Assembly: GCA_029882995.1 (NCBI GenBank)
Contig: JAOUJV010000007.1
Coordinates: 1 to 51,461, forward strand
Direction: 5' to 3'
Length of the DNA stretch: 51,461 nt
Source: Gammaproteobacteria bacterium
GTDB taxonomy: Bacteria > Pseudomonadota > Gammaproteobacteria > DAOVJZ01
Below, one piece after another: positions 1 through 10,737 of the stretch (the stretch's first letter is position 1; each line of letters opens with the position of its first letter). The notes under the pieces are model-generated. The model had not been told where the DNA came from. It did no database searches and saw nothing but the letters and a program-made list of their open reading frames with translations. Made by a program: the position numbers and the translations under genes.

Positions 1-995
1 ATCAGATTTTAAATGGTGGCCAACATCTGTTAGCACTGATTAATGACATTCTTGATCTTGCCAAAATTGAAGCCGGTAAGGTTGATCTTTTTATTGAAGA
101 AGTTGATCCAAATATAATTGTCGAAGAATGTCTGTCTATGGTGACGGGAATAGCGGCAGAGCGTGGTATTAAAATCTCCATTCCTGAAAAATCACATAAA
201 ATTCCGATGGTCAAGGCTGATGAAATACGTTTTAAACAAATATTGCTTAACCTGATGTCCAATGCTATCAAATACAATAACGAAAATGGTCACGTCAGTA
301 TTGCTTATGAATTAATTGCTGACAGTACATTACGTATTAGCATCACTGACACAGGAAAAGGCATACTCTCTAATAAACAGAGTGAGCTGTTCCAGCCCTT
401 CAGTCGACTCGGTGCAGAGAATAGTGAAATAGAAGGGACCGGTATTGGTTTGGTTGTATGTAAAAATCTGGTTGAACTAATGAATGGAGCAATCGGGGTT
501 AATAGTGAAACAGGCAAAGGAAGTACCTTCTGGTTTGAGCTTCCGCTTGCTATACCAAAAACTGTCGATACAGAAATTCAAGAAACCATAGAAACATCAA
601 TAACCTCCAGTCAACAACATGGGATTAATGGCACTGTTCTTTATATAGAGGACAACCCCTCCAATTTACGACTGTTGAGTATGATCATATCTCGTATTGG
701 CGGACTATCCATGATTTCCGCTCATACTGCTGAAATAGGTATTGATATTGCAAGAAATAAACATCCTGATGTCATCATTCTTGATATCAATCTTCCCGGC
801 ATGAGTGGCCTTGATGCAATCAGGTATCTCAAGAAATATGATGAGACCAAAAATATCCCTGTGCTGGCGATAAGTGCAGCGGCCACAAAAAGAGATATAG
901 AGAAAGGCCTTGAGGCGGGTTTCCAACACTACCTGACTAAACCGATTAATATAGTGGAGGTAACAAATACAATAAGGGAGGTATTGGAAAAGTAA
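1..995 (+). CDS. Hybrid sensor histidine kinase, C-terminal part (5' end outside window)
   Basis: The reading frame is open from the first base, so the N-terminal sensor region and the phospho-accepting His lie upstream. The visible 330 residues start in the helix after the HisKA phosphosite (INDILDLAKIEAG). A HATPase_c domain follows, with an N box (LLNLMSNAIKYNN, about 80-93), G1 box DTGKGI (about 116-121) and G2 box GTGIGL (about 146-151). A receiver domain runs from about 213 to the end, with acidic residues in YIEDN, phospho-acceptor Asp in ILDINLPGMSG (about 261) and the conserved Lys in LTKPI. It should autophosphorylate and pass phosphate to its own receiver. No output domain follows, so a separate Hpt or regulator is expected. 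The stimulus cannot be judged from this part. Confidence 0.93.
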   Translation, partial: QILNGGQHLLALINDILDLAKIEAGKVDLFIEEVDPNIIVEECLSMVTGIAAERGIKISIPEKSHKIPMVKADEIRFKQILLNLMSNAIKYNNENGHVSIAYELIADSTLRISITDTGKGILSNKQSELFQPFSRLGAENSEIEGTGIGLVVCKNLVELMNGAIGVNSETGKGSTFWFELPLAIPKTVDTEIQETIETSITSSQQHGINGTVLYIEDNPSNLRLLSMIISRIGGLSMISAHTAEIGIDIARNKHPDVIILDINLPGMSGLDAIRYLKKYDETKNIPVLAISAAATKRDIEKGLEAGFQHYLTKPINIVEVTNTIREVLEK

Positions 996-1170
996 GAGAG
1001 CAGGAAAACTTATGATTTATACTCACATATAACACTATTAATTCTTGATGTTTGATACATAAAAATCCAGATTAGCTTATATCCCATATCAGATAATATA
1101 TTGAGTATCACATCCATGTTTTTTTATTTAACAGGAAATAGGCTCCTTCCCGTTTATATACTTGGTACTG

Positions 1171-1200
1171 GTGAGAAAAAAGGTTGTTTACCCTTTTGTA
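1171..1200 (-). terminator. Possible weak terminator downstream of thiC
   Basis: Read on the minus strand, AAAAGG and CCTTTT can pair over an 8-nt loop and are followed by TTCTC, giving a U-rich 3' end about 40 bases after the thiC stop. The stem is short and AT-rich, so this is only a candidate. Confidence 0.3.
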
Positions 1201-1236
1201 TATACTCCTGAAAATCTTTGGGACATGCATAAGTGG

Positions 1237-3250
<2,014 letters not shown>

Positions 3251-3256
3251 ACCCCC

Positions 3257-3285
3257 ACACTAACGGATAGCCTACTGATTTTCAA
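3257..3285 (-). promoter_or_regulatory. Candidate sigma-70 promoter of thiC
   Basis: On the minus strand TTGAAA (3280-3285) and TAGTGT (3257-3262) are separated by 17 bases. Transcription would start near 3250, exactly where the aptamer begins. The -35 is good and the -10 poor, so the call rests mainly on position. Confidence 0.4.
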
Positions 3286-3409
3286 GATAAATACCATGCC
3301 GGTAGTCACCTCAGCATTCATATACTACTTAATAAAGTAGGGTCTCAGACCGATACATGCATACAAGGATCATAACCCACTCAAATTTCAAACAAAAAAG
3401 GACAGGTAT

Positions 3410-4393
3410 ATGAACCATTCAATACTGGCTCTGATCACTTTTTTATTGATTATGCCTGGTACAACCGTGCTTGCTGAGCACGGTGGTGATATCGAATTTA
3501 CTGACCCAAAACTCATCTTTAGCATGCCAAAGGGCTGGGCTGATAAACCTGTCAAATATGAAGAAGGGACAAAGGCAGATGTTGTCATCTCGCTCGATCA
3601 ACAAAGTTATGTTGCGCTGAAAGATAAAATCCTCACCTATGCTGAAAAGACCAATACAAGAATTGTGGTCAAGGAAGGAACCTGCGGATTCTCACGCAGT
3701 CATCTGGAAAAAAAGACCATTGATATCGGTGGCTTCTGCTGTTCACCCGGTCACTCTGACAGATTGCCTGACCTCAAGTTTCATACTCTGGGAATTGCGT
3801 CAGTTGCACTCATTGTTCACCCTGACAATGAGCTGAAAAATGTCACCTTTCAACAGGCGCGTGACCTGTTTAATGGCAATATTGAAACCTGGTCACAACT
3901 GGGTCTGAAAAACCCCTATCCTGTTGTTCCGGTTGTCAGACTGCATTGCAAAAAACGGGCTGGCCACTGGCGACTACTTCTGCCCAATGAAGATCGATTC
4001 AGTATTTATGTTCATGATGTTGGTGTTATTCCTGACATGATTTCAAAAGTGGCCAAGGAAAAAAATGCCATAGGGTTTGAAACCTTGCTAATGGCAAAGG
4101 AATATAAAACAAAAGGAAATGTAAAACCCATTACTATTGACGGGATTGCACCTGAAGACACTGATGCACTTATCCGCACAGCCTATCCGATTTACAGAAC
4201 TTATGGCATTACTACCTGGACAGGGAAAAACAAGAACCCTCATGCAGAAAAGCTCGTACGCTATTTACTGGATACCGCTGATGACATGAGAGAATATCAT
4301 TTTGTATCACATAAAAAACTACGTGCCGCAGGATGGGAGTTTTTTGGAAATGAACTGGTTGGTGAACCTGAAGTTATCAGGAAAATGCAATAA
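3410..4393 (+). CDS. PstS-like periplasmic substrate-binding protein (ligand unknown)
   Basis: The 327-residue protein begins with a Sec signal peptide (hydrophobic ILALITFLLIMPG, likely cleavage after VLA, residue 22). The rest resembles the type 2 periplasmic binding fold of the PstS/PBP-like family, for example VTFQQARDLFNGNIETWSQL and the Pro-rich strand PVVPVVRLHC. It has four Cys residues after the signal (C92, C110, C111, C180), in contexts GTCGFSR, GGFCCSPG and RLHCKKRAGHW, where phosphate-binding PstS proteins usually have Ser, Thr, Asp or Arg. A metal, redox or disulfide role is an inference. No ABC permease or ATPase gene is nearby. The next gene, 2 bases downstream, is a membrane diguanylate cyclase, which suggests sensing instead of transport. 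The ATG is preceded by AAAGGACAGG. Confidence 0.8.
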   Translation: MNHSILALITFLLIMPGTTVLAEHGGDIEFTDPKLIFSMPKGWADKPVKYEEGTKADVVISLDQQSYVALKDKILTYAEKTNTRIVVKEGTCGFSRSHLEKKTIDIGGFCCSPGHSDRLPDLKFHTLGIASVALIVHPDNELKNVTFQQARDLFNGNIETWSQLGLKNPYPVVPVVRLHCKKRAGHWRLLLPNEDRFSIYVHDVGVIPDMISKVAKEKNAIGFETLLMAKEYKTKGNVKPITIDGIAPEDTDALIRTAYPIYRTYGITTWTGKNKNPHAEKLVRYLLDTADDMREYHFVSHKKLRAAGWEFFGNELVGEPEVIRKMQ

Positions 4394-4395
4394 CA

Positions 4396-6000
4396 ATGTT
4401 TAAGAAAGTTAAACGGTTTTTCTACAATCTGCCCATCAGTATCAAGATGACACTGATCACGATACTGGTCGGCACAATGATCTGGCTTGTCCTGAATCAT
4501 ATTCAAACCGCACAATTTACATCGCTGTTTCAGGAACGGTTACAGGACAGGTTTTCAAAAAATGCGGAAGAAGATCGTTATCGTTTTGATCAAAGTGTCA
4601 AGGCATTGCATCGAGCGGCCAAACTGTTATCTGAATTTTCTCCGCTAGTCCATTATATAGAACAGGACATGTCAAACAAAAAATCTGTTAATACTATTGT
4701 GCACCGCCGACCTCCTGTCTGGCTACCTTCAATGTCTGTTTTAAGGGATATGGTACCTATACGATATTCACTGCTAGTGGATTCAGGATTGAATGTGCGT
4801 GAGATATTCAAAACAACCAGACAGCCATTACCCGATGTATTACTGAAACCCACACCATACATGCTTGAACTCAGCAATGATCAAACCTATTTAACCTTAA
4901 TAGATGGAATTCCTTTTCTTGTAGCATCAAAAACAATTTCAATCGAAAATAAATCTGGTGATAATTTTTATCTAATACTGGTAACACCTATTGATTCTTC
5001 ATTTCTGATTTATACACAGGGTGGTGCTGAACGCGGAAATATAATCGCCTTGCTGGATGGACAGGATCAGCATGTTCTCACCAGCAGTAAGCCAGAGATT
5101 ATTTCTACGGGTATGTCTGCCAATAATATTCGAGAAGCCTATCTTGTGACAGATACGGCATTTTTTGATTATGGTGCAGCTGACCTTTTGATTCGTTTTG
5201 TCTCCATGACACCAACTGATGATCTCAAGGCACTGGAAAATACATTTATCCTGCGTGGTATTGTGGCAGCAATTGCCTTTATTATTCCGTTTCTTCTGAT
5301 CATGTACTGGATTACACATCGAATTCAAGGCTTGAATAAACGTATTAATGTTTTTATAGAAAACATGAATCTCCATCTATTTTTTAATTCTCAAGGTGAT
5401 GAGTTGAATAAACTCGAAAACAGATTTGTTGCACTGTCAGAAGAAATTATTGAAGAAACCAAATTACTAGAACATCAGGCCTTGCATGACAGCCTGACAA
5501 AACTGCCTAATCGCAGCCTGTTTAATGACCGATTTGATATAGCGCTGAAGGACGCAAAACGCGAAGGCCACGAAATGTCGGTCATGATCCTTGATCTGGA
5601 TAAGTTCAAGGAAATTAACGATATACTGGGACATCACATTGGTGATGAGGTATTGAAAGAGGTTTCTATCCGGTTCGCCAAAACCTTAAGAGCAACAGAC
5701 ACGGTTGCCCGTTTCGGTGGTGACGAGTTTGCTATTTTACTGACTAATTCAAACAGGGAACAAACAGAAAGGGTTGCCAAAAAACTGGTTGAGGTAATCC
5801 GCACCCCGATTGAAACAGATGGACACAAACTGGATGTCGGCACCAGTATCGGTATTGCCATGTTCCCTGAACATACCAAAGACAAGCAGTCTCTTCTGCA
5901 ATTTGCGGATCGTGCCATGTATGACGCCAAGCGTGGAAGAACTGGCTATAAATTCTACGATCCTGAAACTACGGGTATTTCCCACATTAGCTCAATCTAG
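4396..6000 (+). CDS. Membrane diguanylate cyclase with periplasmic sensor region
   Basis: This 534-residue protein should make cyclic di-GMP from two GTP. A first membrane segment (about 17-35) and a second (about 285-306) enclose a periplasmic region of about 250 residues, probably a Cache-like ligand sensor. A linker of about 50 residues follows, perhaps HAMP-like, then a GGDEF domain (about 365-530). The active motif is intact as GGDEF (441-445). The product-inhibition I-site RATD (432-435) sits five residues before it. No EAL or HD-GYP domain is present, so it is predicted to be synthesis-only. It starts 2 bases after the binding-protein gene, so the two are surely co-transcribed. The likely model is that the periplasmic protein presents a ligand to this sensor region. 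Confidence 0.93.
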   Translation: MFKKVKRFFYNLPISIKMTLITILVGTMIWLVLNHIQTAQFTSLFQERLQDRFSKNAEEDRYRFDQSVKALHRAAKLLSEFSPLVHYIEQDMSNKKSVNTIVHRRPPVWLPSMSVLRDMVPIRYSLLVDSGLNVREIFKTTRQPLPDVLLKPTPYMLELSNDQTYLTLIDGIPFLVASKTISIENKSGDNFYLILVTPIDSSFLIYTQGGAERGNIIALLDGQDQHVLTSSKPEIISTGMSANNIREAYLVTDTAFFDYGAADLLIRFVSMTPTDDLKALENTFILRGIVAAIAFIIPFLLIMYWITHRIQGLNKRINVFIENMNLHLFFNSQGDELNKLENRFVALSEEIIEETKLLEHQALHDSLTKLPNRSLFNDRFDIALKDAKREGHEMSVMILDLDKFKEINDILGHHIGDEVLKEVSIRFAKTLRATDTVARFGGDEFAILLTNSNREQTERVAKKLVEVIRTPIETDGHKLDVGTSIGIAMFPEHTKDKQSLLQFADRAMYDAKRGRTGYKFYDPETTGISHISSI

Positions 6001-6139
6001 CCAACCTGCTGTTTCAACTGACTATTTTTTGTATAAAAATCTTGCAAGGGGGTATTGGATTTTTCTGTGGTGAAACCGGTTGCCTGCCGCTCACAAAGTG
6101 CTTACGCTACGCACAAATTTGTAAGAACTATCAAAAAAA

Positions 6140-6802
6140 ATGACCCATCTTGATGTAACCAAGGCACGTCTCAACATGATTGAACAGCAAATCCGCCCAT
6201 GGGAGGTGCTGGATCAAAGAGTACTGGATGTGATGGAGCAAATTCCACGTGATGAATTTGTACCTGAAAACTGGCGTAATCTGGCCTTTGCCGACATTAA
6301 TATCCCGCTAAGCCATGATGAAGTCATGATGGAGCCTCGTATTGAAGCGCGTATGTTGCAGGCCTTGAATATCCAGTCATCAGATAACATTCTGGAGGTC
6401 GGCACCGGAAGCGGCTATATCACAGCCCTGTTGGCCAAGCTGGGCAAACATGTTGTGAGCGTCGACATTCATGCTGATAATTCTCAAAATACGGCACAAA
6501 AACTGGAAAATCTCGGCATTAACAATGTGAGTCTGGAAACCGGAGATGCCTCGGCAGGCTGGGATCAGCATGCCCCATATGATGTTATCGCCATTACCGG
6601 ATCCATACCTAGCTTACCCGAGGCCTTCCAGTTTGCACTCAATAAAGGTGGACGGCTATTTTGTGTGATCGGTGAAAGCCCTGTCATGACAGCCACACTG
6701 ATCACCCGTATCGGTGAATACGAATGGACTCACGAAGCCCTGTTCGAAACCGAACTCCAACCCTTACAGAACATTGCCCCGACGCGGCATTTCTCCCTGT
6801 AA
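6140..6802 (+). CDS. Protein-L-isoaspartate O-methyltransferase-like protein (PCMT family)
   Basis: A 220-residue class I SAM-dependent methyltransferase of the PCMT family. The SAM-binding motif is EVGTGSGYITALLAK (86-100), followed by the acidic strand VVSVDI. PCMT enzymes methylate isoaspartyl residues of damaged proteins. The segment before motif I reads PLSHDEVMMEPRI (about 56-68) where bona fide Pcm has a TISQP-type active segment, so substrate activity may be weak or changed. The gene lies 75 bases before a tolC-type gene; I recall PCMT-like genes beside tolC in other gammaproteobacteria. It is probably a stand-alone paralogue and not the surE-linked pcm. The ATG at 6140 follows an A-rich leader with no strong SD. 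Confidence 0.85.
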   Translation: MTHLDVTKARLNMIEQQIRPWEVLDQRVLDVMEQIPRDEFVPENWRNLAFADINIPLSHDEVMMEPRIEARMLQALNIQSSDNILEVGTGSGYITALLAKLGKHVVSVDIHADNSQNTAQKLENLGINNVSLETGDASAGWDQHAPYDVIAITGSIPSLPEAFQFALNKGGRLFCVIGESPVMTATLITRIGEYEWTHEALFETELQPLQNIAPTRHFSL

Positions 6803-6877
6803 TAAAACGACAATTTAGCTCCCAAAGCACCTCCCGTTCTACTAAAATCAGATGGTTGGTCAAACCTGTTGGAAATC

Positions 6878-8203
6878 ATGTTGTTATTAAAAGGAAAATT
6901 ACGGTTACTCATCATTTTTTCCCTGTGCACATTTGCTGTACAGGCTGAAGATTTGTGGGATATCTATAATCTGGCAAAGGAAAATGACACACAGTTTCTG
7001 GCCAATACTGCGCAATGGCAGGCATCAAAAGAGACCTTGAATCAGAACAAGGCCTTAATCATGCCTTCAGTGGATTTAAGTGCCAGTGTTTCCGGGAACC
7101 GCCAGAAAACACGTCGACCCTTAGCTTCTGCCGGTATCCTCGATTATGACTCCGAAGTCTATAGCATCTCGCTGATACAACCACTTTACAACAGTGAGTA
7201 CATGGCGCGTATTCACCAGGCGCAAGCCATCGTGGATCAAGCCGATGCCGATTTTGAATCTGCCCGTCTGGAGTTAATGGTCAGGGTGGCAGAAAAATAT
7301 TTTTCTGTACTGTCAGCAGGTGACAATGTCGCATTTGCCGAGGCAGAGAAAAAAGCTGTGGAACGTCAACTGGAGCAGACCCAGAAACGCTTTGAAGTTG
7401 GCTTGATTGCGATTACCGATGTACACGAGGCAAAGGCACGTTACGATATTACAGTTGCACAGGAAATTGCTGCCAGAAATGATCTGGCTGACAGTTACGA
7501 AGCACTGTATGAAATCACCGGCCAGTACCATAAACAAATTTCCATTTTGAATGATAATGTACCGCTGGTAACACCGGAGCCGAAAGACATTAATGGCTGG
7601 ACCAGTATTGCCATGGAAAGAAATCTGTCACTGATTTCTGCACGCAAGACTCTGGCCGCGGCAGAACAGGAAATAAAAAAACAACAAGCCGGACATTACC
7701 CTTCTCTTAGTATTGTTGGTAACAAGTCCTATTCTGATAAAAGTAACAGCTCTCTCGGTGCTACTAATTCAGAAACAGATTCTATTGGTCTACAACTAGA
7801 CATGTCGCTGTTTGCCGGCGGTAAAACCAGCTCACTGGTTCGCCAGTCAACCTTTCTCAAGGTCAAGGCACAGGAAGAAATGGAAAAACAACGTCGATCC
7901 GCATTACGCCAGACACGAGAAGCCTACCTTGGCTTGAATGCAGCGATCAGTCGTGTCAATGCTCTCAAACAGGCGCTAACGTCCAGTGAAAGTGCGCTGG
8001 AAGCTACCGAAGCCGGTTTTGAAGTTGGTACAAGAACGATCGTGGATGTACTGCTCGCTCTCAGGGAGAAATATCGCGCACAACGCGACTATGCACAATC
8101 ACGTTATGATTATGTGATTGAAACTCTGCATTTAAAACAGGCGGCAGGTGTTTTATCAGACAATGATATAGAAATGGTGAATAGCTGGCTTGTTAAGAAA
8201 TAA
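6878..8203 (+). CDS. tolC: TolC-family outer membrane efflux protein
   Basis: The protein of about 441 residues has a signal peptide (LLIIFSLCTFAVQA, cleaved before EDLWDIY) and the two repeated OEP halves of TolC, rich in long helices. Typical pieces are IYNLAKENDTQFLA, SLIQPLYNSEY, QTQKRFEVGLIAITDVHEAKA and, in the second half, EAGFEVGTRTIVDVLLA. TolC trimers form the outer membrane and periplasmic exit duct for type I secretion and drug efflux pumps. No membrane-fusion or inner-membrane pump gene is adjacent, as is common for a shared TolC. A TTG nine bases upstream is also in frame; ATG 6878 is preferred because TTGGA can serve as its ribosome site. The stop is only 31 bases from the convergent glgP stop, and no clear terminator lies between them. 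Confidence 0.93.
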   Translation: MLLLKGKLRLLIIFSLCTFAVQAEDLWDIYNLAKENDTQFLANTAQWQASKETLNQNKALIMPSVDLSASVSGNRQKTRRPLASAGILDYDSEVYSISLIQPLYNSEYMARIHQAQAIVDQADADFESARLELMVRVAEKYFSVLSAGDNVAFAEAEKKAVERQLEQTQKRFEVGLIAITDVHEAKARYDITVAQEIAARNDLADSYEALYEITGQYHKQISILNDNVPLVTPEPKDINGWTSIAMERNLSLISARKTLAAAEQEIKKQQAGHYPSLSIVGNKSYSDKSNSSLGATNSETDSIGLQLDMSLFAGGKTSSLVRQSTFLKVKAQEEMEKQRRSALRQTREAYLGLNAAISRVNALKQALTSSESALEATEAGFEVGTRTIVDVLLALREKYRAQRDYAQSRYDYVIETLHLKQAAGVLSDNDIEMVNSWLVKK

Positions 8204-8234
8204 CTTTCTGCCTTCAATTACTGCTGTTTTCTAT

Positions 8235-10718
8235 TTATTTAACCGCCGATTTCAGCTTCCAGATTCCTTCGTTATATTCATGCATGGTGCGATCCGTGGA
8301 AAATCTTCCGCTGGATGCTGTATTCATAATACTCATCTGCGTCCACTTACCACGATCCCGGTAAGCCTCGGACACCTTATTCTGACAATCGATATAACTT
8401 CTGAAATCCGCCAGCGTCATCCAGGGATCATGTGGATTAAGTAATGAAGCAATGATATCACCAAAAATACCGGCCTCTCCGGCATTGAAATGATCCTGCT
8501 GAAGTAAATCCATCACTGCCTTTATATCCTTGTCATGACTCACTATCTGTTTGGGATTATAGCTTGCACGTAATGTATCAATTTCTTCAGTACGAAGACC
8601 GAACAGGAAGAAGTTGTCCTGACCAGCGGCATCCAGTATTTCAATATTTGCACCATCATAGGTACCAATTGTAATAGCGCCATTCATCATAAATTTCATA
8701 TTACCGGTACCGGAAGCCTCTTTTCCGGCAGTGGAAATCTGTTCTGACAAATCAGTCGCTGCACAAATAACCTCCATACTGGAAACATTATAATTTGGCA
8801 GGAAAGCAAGCTTGAGTTTATTACCGATATCCGGATCACTATTAATTACTTTTGCCACATTGTTAACCAGTTTGATAATAGACTTTGCCAGATAATAACC
8901 AGGTGCTGCCTTGCCGCCAATCAGGACACAACGATTGGTCCAGTTTTGCACATCTCCTTTTTTGATGCTGTTATATAGGTGGATAACATGCAGGATATTA
9001 AGCAATTGACGTTTGTATTCATGAATACGTTTGACCTGAACATCGAACATGGCATTCACATCAAACTCCACACCACAGCGTTCCTTCACCATTTTGGCCA
9101 GACGTTTTTTATTAAGTTGCTTTACCTGATCCCATTTTTGATGAAAATCCTGATGTTCTGGCATTGCATAACGGGATAATCCGTTAATTTTTGACAAATC
9201 AGCAATCCAGTCATTACTAATATATTCACTAATCAGTTTCGTCAGAGCAGGATTAGCATAGGCAATCCAGCGACGTGGTGTCACACCATTGGTTTTATTA
9301 TTGAATTTTTCCGGCCACAGATCACAAAAATCCTGAAACAGACCTCGACATAACAGTTTTGAGTGTAGTTCGGCAACTCCGTTTACCGAAAAACTGGCAA
9401 CAACAGCAAGATAGGCCATGCGAACATGCTTAACATGACCTTCTTCAATAATGGACATGCGTGCCATTCGATCAACATCTCCCGGCCAACGTTCTGTCAC
9501 CTGTTCAAGGAACCAGACATTGATCTTGTAGATAATTTCCAGTAACCGTGGCAATAATTCACCAAACATCGGTACCGGCCATTTTTCCAGTGCTTCCGGC
9601 AACAAGGTATGGTTTGTATAGGCCATACACTCGGTTGTAATACGCCAGGCATCATTCCATTTCAAACCCTTTTCATCCGTCAGTATGCGCATTAATTCTG
9701 CAACCGCAATTGTTGGATGCGTATCATTCATCTGAAACACATTATCACGAGCAAAATTATTGTAATCACTGTTTCCCGCCGCTTCCCATAACCGCATTGC
9801 GTCCTTTAGTGAAGCAGAAGCAAGAAAGTATTGCTGACGTAAACGCAGCTTCTTGCCGTTCTCACTTGCATCATTAGGGTATAACACCATGGTAATATGT
9901 TCTGCATCATTCTTGGCTTCAACTGCTTCGGTATAATCACCTGCATTAAAATCTTCCAGACAAAATTCACTGGTTGCTGAAGCACTCCATAAGCGCAGTG
10001 TATTAACCGTATTATTACGATAACCTGAAATCGGCATATCATAAGGGATAGCAAGTACATCAGCTGTACCGACCCAGCGATATCGTTTATTGCCATTTGC
10101 ATCACGATATTCTTCTGTATAGCCACCAAATTGGATAGTCTGTGTGTGTTCTGGCCGTTCCAGTTCCCATGGATTACCATCTCGCAACCAGTGGTCCGGT
10201 TCCTCTATCTGGTAACCATTAACTATTTTTTGTTTGAACATGCCATATTCATAACGCAGCCCATAGCCAATAACAGGCAATTCCAGAGTCGCACAACTGT
10301 CCATAAAACAGGCGGCCAGCCGTCCAAGACCACCATTACCAAGACCTGCATCATGTTCTTGCGCCATTACATCTTCTAGATTCAGTGAAAGATCCTGCAT
10401 AGCCTTGCCTGACGCATCCTTAAGATCAAGATTAAGCAAATGGTTACCCATTGCACGACCTATAAGAAATTCCAGTGACATGTAAAAAGCCTTACGCGTT
10501 CCCGGCTGTGAATGCCGCTTCCATGTCTTGCACCAGTTGTTCATTATCCGATCACGCACGGTGAATGATAATGCTTCATAACAATATATCGGATTGCATC
10601 CAAAGAAACGGCCAAGATGATAATGCAGGTAGAACTTGAAATCCTTGACCAGTGACTGGCTGTCAACTGGCAGGTCTTCCATCCCGGATTCGTTGTTATA
10701 TTCGTATTTTGTATTCAT
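8235..10718 (-). CDS. glgP: Glycogen phosphorylase (GT35)
   Basis: This 827-residue protein releases glucose 1-phosphate from the non-reducing ends of glycogen, using pyridoxal phosphate. Its length is normal for bacterial GlgP. Visible signatures include GNGGLGRLAACFMDSCATL near the N-terminus, NDTHPTIAVAELMRIL, TNHTLLPEALE, the nucleotide/sugar loop KRIHEYKRQLLN, and the cofactor site EASGTGNMKFMMNGA with the PLP lysine near residue 674. It is the last gene of the six-gene glycogen operon, 19 bases after glgA, so the same transcript encodes synthesis and breakdown. Flux is therefore probably set by enzyme regulation more than by transcription. Confidence 0.97.
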   Translation of the reverse strand: MNTKYEYNNESGMEDLPVDSQSLVKDFKFYLHYHLGRFFGCNPIYCYEALSFTVRDRIMNNWCKTWKRHSQPGTRKAFYMSLEFLIGRAMGNHLLNLDLKDASGKAMQDLSLNLEDVMAQEHDAGLGNGGLGRLAACFMDSCATLELPVIGYGLRYEYGMFKQKIVNGYQIEEPDHWLRDGNPWELERPEHTQTIQFGGYTEEYRDANGNKRYRWVGTADVLAIPYDMPISGYRNNTVNTLRLWSASATSEFCLEDFNAGDYTEAVEAKNDAEHITMVLYPNDASENGKKLRLRQQYFLASASLKDAMRLWEAAGNSDYNNFARDNVFQMNDTHPTIAVAELMRILTDEKGLKWNDAWRITTECMAYTNHTLLPEALEKWPVPMFGELLPRLLEIIYKINVWFLEQVTERWPGDVDRMARMSIIEEGHVKHVRMAYLAVVASFSVNGVAELHSKLLCRGLFQDFCDLWPEKFNNKTNGVTPRRWIAYANPALTKLISEYISNDWIADLSKINGLSRYAMPEHQDFHQKWDQVKQLNKKRLAKMVKERCGVEFDVNAMFDVQVKRIHEYKRQLLNILHVIHLYNSIKKGDVQNWTNRCVLIGGKAAPGYYLAKSIIKLVNNVAKVINSDPDIGNKLKLAFLPNYNVSSMEVICAATDLSEQISTAGKEASGTGNMKFMMNGAITIGTYDGANIEILDAAGQDNFFLFGLRTEEIDTLRASYNPKQIVSHDKDIKAVMDLLQQDHFNAGEAGIFGDIIASLLNPHDPWMTLADFRSYIDCQNKVSEAYRDRGKWTQMSIMNTASSGRFSTDRTMHEYNEGIWKLKSAVK

Positions 10719-10737
10719 GTTGGTTATCTATACTGAT

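Noticed and set aside
4999-5376. Minus-strand open frame of 125 codons within the diguanylate cyclase gene
   Set aside because: It is antisense to the periplasmic and membrane segment of a well-supported gene, with no recognisable domain.
8204-8234. Terminator between convergent tolC and glgP
   Set aside because: The 31-base spacer has T-rich runs but no inverted repeat that could form a stem.
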